Source: Nitrospirota bacterium (lineage in GTDB: Bacteria > Nitrospirota > Thermodesulfovibrionia > Thermodesulfovibrionales > Magnetobacteriaceae). From it: DNA of 41,185 nucleotides. A program made the translations under genes and the position numbers. The first letter of the stretch is position 1. Every line of letters begins with the position of its first letter. Below the pieces are notes generated by a model that searched no databases, was not told the origin of the DNA, and was given only the letters and a program-made list of their open reading frames with translations. Below are positions 6,623 to 15,531 of this stretch, piece after piece. The stretch covers positions 1-41,185 of the forward strand of contig JADFXD010000018.1 in assembly GCA_015233725.1 (NCBI GenBank). Direction: 5' to 3'.

Positions 6623-8493
6623 GTCATCATCTAACCATGCAATACAGCAAGGACGTCCTGCCTGTAGCAACAACCCCAACAGCGACAATAAATATAGTGT
6701 CACTTAACAAGACAATAGAGTCAAGGTTGCACTACATGATTCAGGAACTGACCACCATCTCAAAGGATACCGAACAAGAATTCATTGACCTGGGGGTAAA
6801 GCTACAGAACTTCTCTGTATCGTGTAACAGCAACAGCGACCATGCCTCAACGCTGGTCCAATCCATAGACAGTGGCAGCGGTTTTAGCGCTACAGCCTTA
6901 ATGGAGCTCTTTATGAGGGTCTACGAAGAGATTGAAATCAGCGGCAATATCATACTCAACACGAGGACTAATCTGACGGAGCTGACTAACAACCTGCAAA
7001 AGATACCCACACTAACGGCCTTTCTAAAGAGGCTCTCCCACTCCATTACAGTGATAGGGACGTTAATACGGATAGAGACGGCACGGATAGCAGAGGCGGA
7101 GTTTAACGTTATGACGGAGGAGGTAGACAGACTCGCCAGTCAGATCGCGCTGGGTACGCAGGAGATAAATACCTCCGTACAGGAGTCAAATACCTACGTA
7201 CAGTCTATCTTTGAAAGCATGGAGCCATTTATAAGCGCCTTTGATGCAAACCTCGCCACTGCCAGGACGCGCATTGACACAATCGTATCCGACCTCAGCT
7301 ACATGGACAAGCAGGCCAAGTGGCTGTGTGAACGTATCGGCACACGGGCTGCCGAAATAACGCCTGAGATAGGGCAAATTGTCACCTCCCTGCAGTTTCA
7401 CGATATGACACGGCAGCAGATTGAACACGTCTGTGAGGCCTTTGACGATATATTAAAGAAGGTTGACAACCACTCCTCCGAACATGAAAAGGATATTATC
7501 GTCTTGCTGAGATGGACAGTGGATGCGCTAAAGATACAGGAGGCACAACTGAACCTGGTGATGGAGCAGACGCAAAAGGCCTTTGCTGGGATATCAAGGC
7601 CGCTGCTTCGGATCTCGGAGCTGGTTGAGGCCCAGGCAGAGGATGCCAACCTGCTCCTGGAGGAGGAACAGAGTGGCAAGAACAAACTACAGGTGGTTGG
7701 GGCTGTGCTTGACGCCCTGGTCAATATCCTGGCCGTTGCCAACAACATGACGCAGGATGTGATGACCTACGTCAACCTTACGGCCGCAAAACTGGAAGGG
7801 CTGACCTCTCAAGTGACCAGCATAGAGACCATCAGCGAGAGCATAAATCTGCTGGCCCTAAATGCCATCATAAAGGTGTCGCGTACCGGGGTAAAGGCCA
7901 AGGGGCTAAACGTGCTGGCTGAGGAGATCAGCAAGCTCTCCACTAACGCCAAGGACAAGATTGCCGATGGTGCCACAATTATAAACTCGATATTGATCAT
8001 GACGTCGGATTTTAAGGGTACCCTGAGCACCCACCTGACTCAACAGGTGGAGTCCTCAGCCCAACTGACCAGGCAGACTCGTCAGGCCATACGCGAACTG
8101 CTCGCCAGCGATGAGAAACTCATAAAGTCGATGAACGATATATCAAAGGGCACAAGAAAGCTCAAAAAGGAGATAGAAAAGGTGGTTGCAAATATCGCCT
8201 TTGAGAAGGTCACCAAAGACCGTCTGTCAAACGTTATTAACGCCATAAAAGAATTAATTGATAACATAACTGTGTCAATACCCGAGCATGATGCCAGCGA
8301 CGCAGAGTACGCCCCCGACCTCAGCGATATGTTAAAGCGATATACCATGCAGTCGGAACGAATCATGCACGAGATGGCATTGATGGGCAACCCACCGCCA
8401 GGTACCTCCGGTGAACCCGACATGTGGGGCGATGCCAGCACAGAAGACAAGAAAGACGAAGACTCAATGGGCGACAACGTTGAGCTGTTCTAA
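6619..8493 (+). CDS. Soluble chemoreceptor-like coiled-coil protein with degenerate signalling tips
   Basis: A 624-residue, mostly helical protein with no transmembrane segment or HAMP. Around 394-447 it has a recognisable but altered receptor hairpin, with SINLLALNAIIKVSRTGVKA in place of the usual [17 protein letters not shown]. Around 140-178 there is a second, weaker tip-like stretch (SITVIGTLIRIETARIAEAE). Between them, LQFHDMTRQQIEHV (about 258-271) resembles a segment seen in CheZ-like and receptor-like helical proteins. The C-terminal 60 residues are acidic and probably disordered. The TTG start overlaps the previous stop; an ATG at 6637 is an alternative. It may modulate receptor arrays or CheA rather than sense a ligand; that is inference. 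Confidence 0.7.
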   Translation: MSHHLTMQYSKDVLPVATTPTATINIVSLNKTIESRLHYMIQELTTISKDTEQEFIDLGVKLQNFSVSCNSNSDHASTLVQSIDSGSGFSATALMELFMRVYEEIEISGNIILNTRTNLTELTNNLQKIPTLTAFLKRLSHSITVIGTLIRIETARIAEAEFNVMTEEVDRLASQIALGTQEINTSVQESNTYVQSIFESMEPFISAFDANLATARTRIDTIVSDLSYMDKQAKWLCERIGTRAAEITPEIGQIVTSLQFHDMTRQQIEHVCEAFDDILKKVDNHSSEHEKDIIVLLRWTVDALKIQEAQLNLVMEQTQKAFAGISRPLLRISELVEAQAEDANLLLEEEQSGKNKLQVVGAVLDALVNILAVANNMTQDVMTYVNLTAAKLEGLTSQVTSIETISESINLLALNAIIKVSRTGVKAKGLNVLAEEISKLSTNAKDKIADGATIINSILIMTSDFKGTLSTHLTQQVESSAQLTRQTRQAIRELLASDEKLIKSMNDISKGTRKLKKEIEKVVANIAFEKVTKDRLSNVINAIKELIDNITVSIPEHDASDAEYAPDLSDMLKRYTMQSERIMHEMALMGNPPPGTSGEPDMWGDASTEDKKDEDSMGDNVELF

Positions 8494-8563
8494 CAAGAAA
8501 GAAAAGGGGAAGAAGAAGAAAGAAGGGGTCTTTGATAGAAAATTTATTTGAGGAATAAAGTAA

Positions 8564-8662
8564 TGGGGTCAAGGGCACTGGTGCCCTTGCAGGGGAGGTC
8601 TGAGGATGACCAGGAGCGTCCTGGAGCGAAAAAGAAGCGGAGCCGCCCTCCTTCTTTCCCTC
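8564..8662 (+). repeat. Dispersed GC-rich repeat, full copy with the optional CCAGGAGCG module
   Basis: The module order is complete: GGGGTCAAGGGCACTGGTGCCC, TTGCAGGGG, GGTCTGAGG, CCAGGAGCGTCCTGG, GAAGCGGAGCCGCCC and a CTTCTTT tail. It separates the receptor-like gene from the STAS gene. Confidence 0.9.
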
Positions 8663-8692
8663 AAATAATGTATAATAAGGGAGGTATTAAAA

Positions 8693-9004
8693 ATGGAATT
8701 TACGATAAAGACACCTAAGAAAGAGGGTTTGTTGACGCTGGATGAGGATCTGACGATACAGAACGCCGTGGAGGTCAGAAACATGCTCCTAAAGGCTATC
8801 AGCAGTGTAAGTCATACCGTCATTGATATGAAAAACGTCGTCGCAGTGGATGTATCGTTTCTTCAGATCGTGGTTGCGGCGCTGCACAGTGTTGAGGCGT
8901 CAAAGAAGACCATAGGCGTGGTCAATACCGCGCAGGGATTTAGGGACGTTGTGGATCAGAGCGGCTTTACACACATCGTCAAGAGCCTTTTGCCAGAAGA
9001 ATAA
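8693..9004 (+). CDS. STAS-domain protein of the chemotaxis cluster
   Basis: A 103-residue single STAS domain (alpha/beta fold of anti-sigma-factor antagonists). The loop that carries the phosphorylatable Ser/Thr in SpoIIAA-type proteins (DSSG) reads VAVDVSFLQI here. A serine is present at about position 59, but the glycine is replaced by Phe. STAS proteins beside cheY-cheA are common in Nitrospirota and Deltaproteobacteria and are presumed to be switch or scaffold partners. A GGGAGG ribosome-binding site lies 8 bases before the ATG. It is followed 63 bases later by cheY. Confidence 0.82.
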   Translation: MEFTIKTPKKEGLLTLDEDLTIQNAVEVRNMLLKAISSVSHTVIDMKNVVAVDVSFLQIVVAALHSVEASKKTIGVVNTAQGFRDVVDQSGFTHIVKSLLPEE

Positions 9005-9067
9005 AGTTTAGAATAAAGATAGAATAAATTAAAAATAAACTATTGTTGGATAAAGGAGGTTTCTACT

Positions 9068-9433
9068 ATGGGCAAGACTATAATGACGGTGGATGACTCG
9101 GCCAGCATCAGGCAGATGGTTAGCTTTACCCTGAAGGGGGCCGGTTATACCGTTGTAGAGGCCGTTGATGGCAAGGATGCCCTGGCCAAGCTCGATAAAA
9201 CGCAGGTACACATGGTTATCACCGACCTCAACATGCCTAACCTTGACGGCATTGGTCTGATCCGTGCTGTGAGGGCCAAGCCAGCCTTCAAGTTCATACC
9301 AATAGTCATGCTCACCACTGAGTCCCAGGATACCAGGAAGCAGGAAGGCAAATCGGCAGGGGCCACGGGTTGGATCGTTAAACCGTTTAAGCCGGAACAA
9401 CTCCTGGCGGTCATAAAGAAGGTGCTGGGATGA
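9068..9433 (+). CDS. cheY: Chemotaxis response regulator CheY
   Basis: A 121-residue single-domain receiver. The acidic pair D9/D10, phospho-acceptor D53 (MVITDLNMPNLDG), the Thr in VMLTTES (about 83) and the lysine in VKPFKPEQL (K105) are all present. On phosphorylation by CheA it should bind the flagellar switch. A strong AAAGGAGGT precedes the ATG. The stop overlaps the CheA start (ATGA), so the two are translationally coupled, which supports CheY rather than an unrelated receiver. Confidence 0.94.
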   Translation: MGKTIMTVDDSASIRQMVSFTLKGAGYTVVEAVDGKDALAKLDKTQVHMVITDLNMPNLDGIGLIRAVRAKPAFKFIPIVMLTTESQDTRKQEGKSAGATGWIVKPFKPEQLLAVIKKVLG

Positions 9434-11571
9434 GCTCAGGAAACGAAGGTTTCGATAAAGGAAGAGAGATATTTACAGAGGAGGCCAACGAGCTCCTGGC
9501 CGAGCTTGAGACGTCGCTGTTGGAGCTTGAGGAGACCCCCACTGACACGGAACTTATCGGGCGGGTGTTTAGGGCCATGCACACCATAAAGGGGTCGGGC
9601 GCGATGTTTGGCTTTGATGACATTGCACACTTTACGCATGAGGTGGAGACTGCCTTTGATATGGTCAGAACCGGTAAGATGCTCGTGACCAAGGAGCTGA
9701 TGGACCTCACCCTGCGGGCCAGAGACCAGATAAGGGCAATGCTTGATGGCACCTCCGTTGATGAGGCCATATCCAATGAGATTATTACCGCTTTAAGGGC
9801 GTTGATGGTCATCAATGTCTTAAGTGACGAGCAGGAGGGACAGCAGGAACAGCCTGGGGGGCAGGAGGCCGTCGCCAGGGTAGAACACACAGCAACAGAC
9901 AACGAATCTGTAACGTACAGGATCCGCTTCAGACCACACAAGGAGTTGTTTCTGACGGGGTCAAATCCACTGCTGATGTTTGCCGAACTGCGCGAGCTGG
10001 GTAACTGTGTGGTTATCGCCCAGACTGACGCCATACCCCCGTTAAGTGAGCTCGACCCTGAGTCCTGCCACACCTCCTGGGATGTAGTGTTGACAACCAC
10101 AGCGGATCAAAACACCATAAAGGACGTCTTTATATTCGTACAGGACATCTGTGACCTGACCATTGAGGTAATAGAGGCAGACAGCGATATGCTGGAGCAA
10201 GAGAGACACCTCAAGCTCGGTGAGATACTACTGTCGCGCGGGGACGTCTCCTTAAGCGAGCTACAGCAGGTCTTAGGTACGCAGAGGCGCGTTGGTGAGA
10301 TACTCGTAGACTCCGGTATAGTGGGAGAGGACCAGGTGCAGTCGGCACTGGTAGAGCAGCAGCACATCAAGGAAGTCCGCCAGCAGCGTGCCAAGCAGGA
10401 GTCAATGGCAAGCATACGTGTGCCCTCTGACAAGCTGGATGGCCTGGTAGACCTCGTTGGCGAGCTTGTCACCGTGCAGGCGCGTCTGACCCAGACCTCT
10501 GCCACCTTTGGGGACGCCGTGCTCTCCATCATCGCCGAGGAGGTCGAACGCATAACATGGGAGCTTAGGGACAGGACAATGGGCATACGTATGATGCCTA
10601 TTGGCGGGACCTTTAGCAAGTTTAAACGCCTGGTGCGAGACCTCTCGGCTGAACTGGGCAAGGACATAGTTATGACCACCGATGGGGCCGAGACCGAGTT
10701 GGATAAGACCGTCATAGAAAAACTCAACGACCCGCTGGTTCACGTCATCAGAAACAGCATCGACCACGGGATCGAATCCCCGGAGGCACGTCTAAAGGCC
10801 GGTAAACCAAAACACGGCACCGTGCATCTGACAGCAGGACACTCAGGGGCAAACGTCGTAATCCAGATAAAAGACGACGGAGCGGGGCTTGACACAGAGG
10901 CAATCCTTAACAAGGCCATCAAGAGCGGCATCATAACCCCGGAGACTGAACTCTCTGAAAAGGATATATTCTCCCTTATCTTTGAACCAGGCTTCTCCAC
11001 TGCCAAAAACATAACAAGCGTATCGGGCAGGGGCGTGGGGATGGACGTCGTAAAGAAAAATATAATCGCCCTGCGGGGCACAGTTGACATAAAGAGCAAA
11101 AAGGGCGTTGGTACGACCATATCGCTGAAACTGCCCCTTACATTGGCTATCATAGACGGGCTGTTAGTCAAGATAAGCGATGACTTCTATGTCATCCCCC
11201 TGTCGGTGGTTCACGAGTGTGTTGAGCTGACGCGCAATGACGTCGAAAACTCGCATGGCCGGCACATCTCCTACGTGCGTGGGGCAATTGTGCCCTATAT
11301 ACGCCTGAGGGAGTATTTCGCGATCAACACCCCCGTGCCCGAGGTAGAGCAGATAGTGATCACAGAGGTGGAGGAGCAGAGGGTCGGTTTCGTCGTAGAT
11401 TACGTGATCGGTGAACACCAGACAGTTATAAAGACCCTTGGAAGACTATACAAGACCATAGAGGGCGTATCGGGGGCAACCATCCTGGGCGATGGCACCG
11501 TGGCACTCATCGTGGATGCACCAAAACTCGTCAGCGCCGTAAGGCTCGAAGGCATAGAGGCAGTTTCATAA
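9430..11571 (+). CDS. cheA: Chemotaxis histidine kinase CheA
   Basis: A 713-residue kinase that phosphorylates CheY and CheB under receptor control. The Hpt domain has phospho-acceptor H51 (RAMHTIKGSGAMFGF). Residues about 155-250 form a response-regulator-binding-like P2 domain. Residues about 255-320 contain two repeats of the type LGEILLSRGDVSLSELQQ and VGEILVDSGIVGEDQVQ, which resemble the MshEN/GspE N-terminal fold and are not part of a minimal CheA. Next come the P3 dimerisation segment (VPSDKLDGLVDLVGEL), the P4 ATPase with NSIDHGIE, DDGAGLD and GRGVGMDVV boxes, and a C-terminal CheW-like P5 domain. All catalytic boxes look intact. Confidence 0.96.
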   Translation: MSSGNEGFDKGREIFTEEANELLAELETSLLELEETPTDTELIGRVFRAMHTIKGSGAMFGFDDIAHFTHEVETAFDMVRTGKMLVTKELMDLTLRARDQIRAMLDGTSVDEAISNEIITALRALMVINVLSDEQEGQQEQPGGQEAVARVEHTATDNESVTYRIRFRPHKELFLTGSNPLLMFAELRELGNCVVIAQTDAIPPLSELDPESCHTSWDVVLTTTADQNTIKDVFIFVQDICDLTIEVIEADSDMLEQERHLKLGEILLSRGDVSLSELQQVLGTQRRVGEILVDSGIVGEDQVQSALVEQQHIKEVRQQRAKQESMASIRVPSDKLDGLVDLVGELVTVQARLTQTSATFGDAVLSIIAEEVERITWELRDRTMGIRMMPIGGTFSKFKRLVRDLSAELGKDIVMTTDGAETELDKTVIEKLNDPLVHVIRNSIDHGIESPEARLKAGKPKHGTVHLTAGHSGANVVIQIKDDGAGLDTEAILNKAIKSGIITPETELSEKDIFSLIFEPGFSTAKNITSVSGRGVGMDVVKKNIIALRGTVDIKSKKGVGTTISLKLPLTLAIIDGLLVKISDDFYVIPLSVVHECVELTRNDVENSHGRHISYVRGAIVPYIRLREYFAINTPVPEVEQIVITEVEEQRVGFVVDYVIGEHQTVIKTLGRLYKTIEGVSGATILGDGTVALIVDAPKLVSAVRLEGIEAVS

Positions 11572-11599
11572 GAAAAATAACATAATGGGTAAAATAAAG

Positions 11600-11769
11600 G
11601 GAAAAAGGAGGGCTTTGCCCTCTTTGTCGCTCCAGGACGCTCCTGGCTCCCTCAGACCCACCCACAAGGTGAGGGGTGGGGCACGATTTTATCGCAGCGG
11701 GGGGCGAGCCGCCCCTGGCTTAACATCGTCGCACCCGCCCCGGCCACGAAGAAGTACCCTTGACCCCAT
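11600..11769 (-). repeat. Dispersed GC-rich repeat, long variant
   Basis: Read on the minus strand: the GGGGTCAAGGGTAC start, a longer middle part that shares CTTCGTGGCCGGGG and GTGCCCCACCCCTCACC segments with the copy at 14884-14980, then CTGAGGGAGCCAGGAGCGTCC and a GAGGGCAAAGCCCTC arm. It fills the 11572-11872 spacer between cheA and cheW; the remaining AT-rich 100 bases have no clear promoter. Confidence 0.8.
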
Positions 11770-11872
11770 TATAGATTGTTCACATTACATGCTTAATTTC
11801 AATTACCTACTGAACGATTACGTGTTAATATGTTAAAATAAACAAGAATAAATATAAACAGGAGGTAACACA

Positions 11873-12370
11873 ATGGCTGTAGCTAGCATCACAGAGACAA
11901 CACAGTACTTGACCTTTAAACTAGCCGAGGAGGTGTTTGCCCTTGATATCACAAAGGTGCGGGAGGTGCTCGAGTTTAGCAGCGTGACCAAGATACCAAG
12001 GACGCCGGTGTTTATGCGTGGCGTCATCAATCTCCGTGGTAGCGTCGTGCCGGTGATAGACCTGCGATTGAAGTTTGGCATGAGCCAGATACAGAAGTCT
12101 ATCAATACCTGTGTTATAATCGTGGAGATAACCCTCGGTAGTGAAAAGACGGTACTTGGCGCCCTGGCCGACTCCGTGCAGGAGGTCATTGAGCTTGAAC
12201 CTGAAAAGATAGAATCGCCTCCTAACATCGGAATGCACATGAGCACAGATTTTATAAGGGGGATGGGTAAGCGCGACGACGTGTTTATTATCATCCTCGA
12301 TATTGACAGGATATTTACGCTGGAGGAGTTATCAGATTTCCACAACGCCGGCAAGACACAATCTAACTGA
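11873..12370 (+). CDS. cheW: Chemotaxis coupling protein CheW
   Basis: A 165-residue CheW domain: TQYLTFKLAEEVFALDITKV, then GVINLRGSVVPVIDLRLKFG, and the later DSVQEVIEL segment. It links receptors to the P5 domain of CheA. AGGAGGT lies 8 bases before the ATG. The spacer to CheR is 7 bases. Confidence 0.95.
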   Translation: MAVASITETTQYLTFKLAEEVFALDITKVREVLEFSSVTKIPRTPVFMRGVINLRGSVVPVIDLRLKFGMSQIQKSINTCVIIVEITLGSEKTVLGALADSVQEVIELEPEKIESPPNIGMHMSTDFIRGMGKRDDVFIIILDIDRIFTLEELSDFHNAGKTQSN

Positions 12371-12377
12371 GGGGGCA

Positions 12378-13241
12378 ATGGTAGAAGAGGTACAAGACGA
12401 TATACGTTTTTTAAAGGCAGCATTATCGGAGAAGGATTTCCAGCGCCTGAGCCATTTCGTTCAAACGGAGGTAGGTATCAAGATGCCCCCGGCAAAGAAG
12501 ACGATGCTGGAGGCCCGTCTACAGCGCAGGTTGCGCACACTACAGATGAGGAGCTTTACCAATTACCTGGATTTCGTTTTTAGCCCTACAGGCTTTGACA
12601 GTGAGCTCATACACCTCATAGACGCAATAACGACAAACAAGACCGATTTCTTCAGAGAGCCTCAGCACTTTGAGTACCTGGTCAACAAGGCACTGCCAGA
12701 GCTGATAAGAATGCAGAGGCGCAATTTCATGGTCTGGAGCGCCGGCTGCTCCACCGGTGAGGAGCCTTACACCCTGGCAATGGTGCTTAACGAATTCAGC
12801 GAAAAAAATGACACCGACTTCATGATCATAGCCACAGATATATCGACCAAGGTGCTGGATAAGGCCAAGACCGCCATATACGAGGAGGAACGGGTCATCC
12901 CCGTCCCCAATAACATGAAGAAAAAATACCTCCTTCGCAGTAAGGACAGAAGCAAGTCCCTGGTGCGGATCGTGCCCGAATTAAGGGGGCTTATCAAGTT
13001 TCGCCGGCTCAACTTCATGGACTCGGACTTTGGATTTCGAGAGACAATGGATGTGATATTCTGTAGGAATGTCGTGATCTACTTTGACAAAAAGACACAG
13101 GAACAGTTGTTAAATCGCTTCGCCCGTTACCTGACACGGGGGGGGTATCTGTTTATGGGACACTCTGAGACGCTAAATGGTTTAGACGTACCCTTTGTCC
13201 AGGTAGCGCCAACTATCTATAGACTACCACATGGGCGGTGA
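12378..13241 (+). CDS. cheR: Chemoreceptor glutamate methyltransferase CheR
   Basis: A 287-residue S-adenosylmethionine-dependent methyltransferase that methylates receptor glutamates. An N-terminal all-helical domain (about 10-80) is followed by a Rossmann-type domain with VWSAGCSTGEEPYTLAM (SAM binding), then VIFCRNVVIYFD and GYLFMGHSETLNG. The start at 12378 follows GAGGGGGC and gives the normal family length; a longer frame would begin inside cheW. The end overlaps the start of cheD by 11 bases. Confidence 0.95.
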   Translation: MVEEVQDDIRFLKAALSEKDFQRLSHFVQTEVGIKMPPAKKTMLEARLQRRLRTLQMRSFTNYLDFVFSPTGFDSELIHLIDAITTNKTDFFREPQHFEYLVNKALPELIRMQRRNFMVWSAGCSTGEEPYTLAMVLNEFSEKNDTDFMIIATDISTKVLDKAKTAIYEEERVIPVPNNMKKKYLLRSKDRSKSLVRIVPELRGLIKFRRLNFMDSDFGFRETMDVIFCRNVVIYFDKKTQEQLLNRFARYLTRGGYLFMGHSETLNGLDVPFVQVAPTIYRLPHGR

Positions 13242-13779
13242 TAAATGCAGAGAGACTGCTGGCAGCGGATTACTGGCGGTGGTCGATGAAACCAGTTTGC
13301 CGATGGTGTATCTCAACCCCGGGCAGGTGCTTATGACTGACAAGCCAACGGTCGTCTCTACGGTGTTAGGCTCTTGTGTATCCGTTACCATGTTTAATGC
13401 TGCCAGGCAGTATGGCGCTATATGTCATGGCATGTTGCCTGATTGTAATGGCAGGGAGTGCTACGAATGCCCTGAAAGGCTGAAATATGTCGAGTGCTCT
13501 GTAATACACATGACCAGACATATTCAACGGGTTGGCATAGACCTTAAAGGCCTCGATGTAAAGATATTTGGCGGGGCCGAGGTCCTGGCCAGTGCGACTA
13601 CGACCAGGAAGCGCGATACCGTCGGTAGACAGAACATTGAGGCGGCCTACAAAATACTATCAAGGCTGGGTCTTACGCCTTCGGTCACGGATGTAGGAGG
13701 TGTAAATGGTCGTAAGATATTATTCTACACCCACACGGGTGATGTCTATTTAAAGCGTCTTAGGCGGCAATTTTTATGA
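13231..13779 (+). CDS. cheD: Chemoreceptor glutamine deamidase CheD
   Basis: A 182-residue CheD that deamidates receptor glutamines to glutamates, and in some species binds CheC or CheY. The catalytic Cys is in VLGSCVSV (C49) and the catalytic His in AICHGMLP (H66), 17 residues apart as in the family. The C-terminal VGGVNGRKILF is also conserved. A Cys-containing loop (CNGRECYECPERLKYVEC) is inserted after the active site, longer than in Thermotoga CheD. It overlaps the end of cheR. No cheC is seen in the window. Confidence 0.93.
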   Translation: MGGDKCRETAGSGLLAVVDETSLPMVYLNPGQVLMTDKPTVVSTVLGSCVSVTMFNAARQYGAICHGMLPDCNGRECYECPERLKYVECSVIHMTRHIQRVGIDLKGLDVKIFGGAEVLASATTTRKRDTVGRQNIEAAYKILSRLGLTPSVTDVGGVNGRKILFYTHTGDVYLKRLRRQFL

Positions 13780-13815
13780 TTGATATTCATATAAAGTGAG
13801 GTCTTTAGAGGAGTT

Positions 13816-14877
13816 ATGAAGAAGATAAGAGTGCTTATCGTGGATGATTCTGCTGTAGTGAGGCAGACACTATCGGAGATCATGTCCTCCGATCCCATGA
13901 TCGAGGTCATGGCCACTGCCTCAGACCCCTTTGTGGCGGCCAAGAGGATACAGGATGAGGTGCCCGACGTCATAACGCTTGACGTTGAGATGCCGCGCAT
14001 GGATGGCATTACCTTTCTCAGGAAATTGATGAGTCAACATCCAATCCCTGTCGTGATGTGTTCGTCGCTGACCGACAAGGGGTCAGAGACCGCGCTAAAG
14101 GCTATGGAATTTGGGGCTGTAGAGATAATCAACAAACCGAGGCTTGGTACAAAGCAGTTTCTTGAAGAGGCCAGGGTCATGATATGCGACACGATCAAGG
14201 CGGCGGCCACTGCCCGCGTAAGGCGCCCTATGCCCGAGCACAAGGTAGCCCCAAAGCTCACGGCAGATGTCATGCTGCCTAAACCGACCTCAAAGGCCAT
14301 GATACAGACCACGGAGAAGCTCGTCATCGTGGGTGCCTCCACGGGTGGAACGGAGGCGTTGAGGATATTTCTTGAGGAGTTCCCCGTTGACTGTCCCGGT
14401 ATCGTGATAGTGCAACACATGCCGGAGCACTTTACGGCTGCCTTTTCAAAGCGTCTTGATAGCATATGTCGCATCTCTGTAAAGGAGGCGGCCGATAACG
14501 ACTCCGTTGTCAGGGGCAGGGCGCTTATCGCCCCAGGCAACAAGCACACGCTGCTTAAGCGCAGTGGTGCCAGGTACTTCGTTGAGGTCAAGGATGGTCC
14601 GTTGGTGAGTCGTCATCGGCCATCGGTTGATGTGCTCTTTCGTTCGGCGGCCAGGTATGCCGGTAAAAACGCCGTGGGCGTGATCATGACCGGCATGGGG
14701 GATGACGGCGCCCGCGGGATGCTCGAAATGAAGGAGGCAGGCGCTACCACCATCGCCCAGGACGAGGCCTCATGCGTCGTCTTCGGAATGCCCAACGAGG
14801 CAATCAAACGCAACGCCGTCGATAAGGTCCTGTCCCTCGATAAAATCACCAGAGAAGTTATGAGACTCTGCGACTAA
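13816..14877 (+). CDS. cheB: Receptor methylesterase/deamidase response regulator CheB
   Basis: A 353-residue protein. The N-terminal receiver has D56 ([13 protein letters not shown]). The linker is about 140-165. The C-terminal methylesterase carries the catalytic triad S175 ([12 protein letters not shown]), H201 (VQHMPEHFT) and D297 ([11 protein letters not shown]). It removes methyl groups from receptors when phosphorylated by CheA, closing the adaptation loop with CheR. A GAGGAGTT ribosome-binding site precedes the ATG. This is the last gene of the chemotaxis block, followed by a dispersed repeat. Confidence 0.96.
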   Translation: MKKIRVLIVDDSAVVRQTLSEIMSSDPMIEVMATASDPFVAAKRIQDEVPDVITLDVEMPRMDGITFLRKLMSQHPIPVVMCSSLTDKGSETALKAMEFGAVEIINKPRLGTKQFLEEARVMICDTIKAAATARVRRPMPEHKVAPKLTADVMLPKPTSKAMIQTTEKLVIVGASTGGTEALRIFLEEFPVDCPGIVIVQHMPEHFTAAFSKRLDSICRISVKEAADNDSVVRGRALIAPGNKHTLLKRSGARYFVEVKDGPLVSRHRPSVDVLFRSAARYAGKNAVGVIMTGMGDDGARGMLEMKEAGATTIAQDEASCVVFGMPNEAIKRNAVDKVLSLDKITREVMRLCD

Positions 14878-14883
14878 AAAAGA

Positions 14884-14980
14884 AAAGAAGGGGGACGCCT
14901 GGCCACCCCCCCTCAGACCCCCCTGCAAGGGGAGGGGTGAGGCACCCCGGCCACGAAGAAGCCCCCTTGACCCCATAATG
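14884..14980 (-). repeat. Dispersed GC-rich repeat, full copy
   Basis: Minus-strand reading: GGGGTCAAGGGGGC, CTTCTTCGTGGCCGGGG, the CACCCCTC/CTTGCAGGGG link, GGTCTGAGGGGGG, GGCCAGGCGTCCCC and CTTCTTTTC. It lies at the border between the chemotaxis block and the AT-rich cassette. Confidence 0.85.
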
Positions 14981-15087
14981 GGTGAGCCTGTTATGTTTTT
15001 CTCTTGTCTATCTCTTTGATGGGAGAAAGCAAGTTTCATGTTGTATTTTTTGCTTGAATAATGATAGAATGGGGTCAGAAGAGTAGT

Positions 15088-15531
15088 ATGAAATTTGACA
15101 ACTTACATAGTGACATTGATTGTAACTGTATAACGAAAGAAGTTAAAGAGAATACCGTAGATATTTTTTTGTATAAGTTATATAAAAACGATATGACCAT
15201 TGAAGAATTCCAATCTTATTGGGAAAAAGGACAGAAAAGACGACATAATCCCTGTGAGAGAATTTGTATGTTAAAAGGAATATCAGTTGAAAAAGCCATT
15301 AATAACGATATAGAGATTGAAATACTTAGTAAATTTAAAGAAACAGAGGAAATCAAGCCAAAGGAAAAAGAAAAGTATAAATACTATTGTTCTCTAAGGT
15401 TTAGAAAAGATGCAGGAATGGTGTGGAAGACAGGCGAAGGTAAGTATCATCATACCTTTTTCAAATGTGATGATTTTAATGTAGAACTCTTGGAAATAAT
15501 CGAAGTAAAGCCACTTGAAAACAATGTTTGA
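15088..15531 (+). CDS. Unknown protein, first gene of an AT-rich cassette
   Basis: I do not recognise this 147-residue protein. It is charged, with a Lys/Glu-rich middle (KEKEKYKYY, about 105-113), Cys residues in DCNCI and NPCERICML, and a C-terminal part (SLRFRKDAGMVWKTGEGKYH) rich in beta-type residues. There is no signal peptide or membrane helix. I chose the ATG at 15088 as it starts a compact protein; an in-frame ATG at 15061 is possible, and neither has a good ribosome-binding site. Codons end mostly in A or T, unlike the surrounding chemotaxis and signalling genes. It overlaps the next frame by 17 bases, or 8 if that gene starts at its second ATG, so the two are probably made together. 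Confidence 0.6.
   Translation: MKFDNLHSDIDCNCITKEVKENTVDIFLYKLYKNDMTIEEFQSYWEKGQKRRHNPCERICMLKGISVEKAINNDIEIEILSKFKETEEIKPKEKEKYKYYCSLRFRKDAGMVWKTGEGKYHHTFFKCDDFNVELLEIIEVKPLENNV

Noticed and set aside
8671-8676. TATAAT as promoter of the STAS gene
   Set aside because: The implied RNA start would fall inside the ribosome-binding site (8679-8684), and no -35 box is present.
9411-10100. 229-codon minus-strand frame inside cheA
   Set aside because: A shadow of the CheA Hpt/P2 region with no ribosome-binding site or recognisable protein.
10107-10727. 206-codon minus-strand frame inside cheA
   Set aside because: Antisense to conserved CheA P3/P4 sequence; Ser/Thr-rich translation without motifs.
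11585-11836. 83-codon frame between cheA and cheW
   Set aside because: Lies almost entirely in a dispersed repeat, with composition typical of translated repeat.
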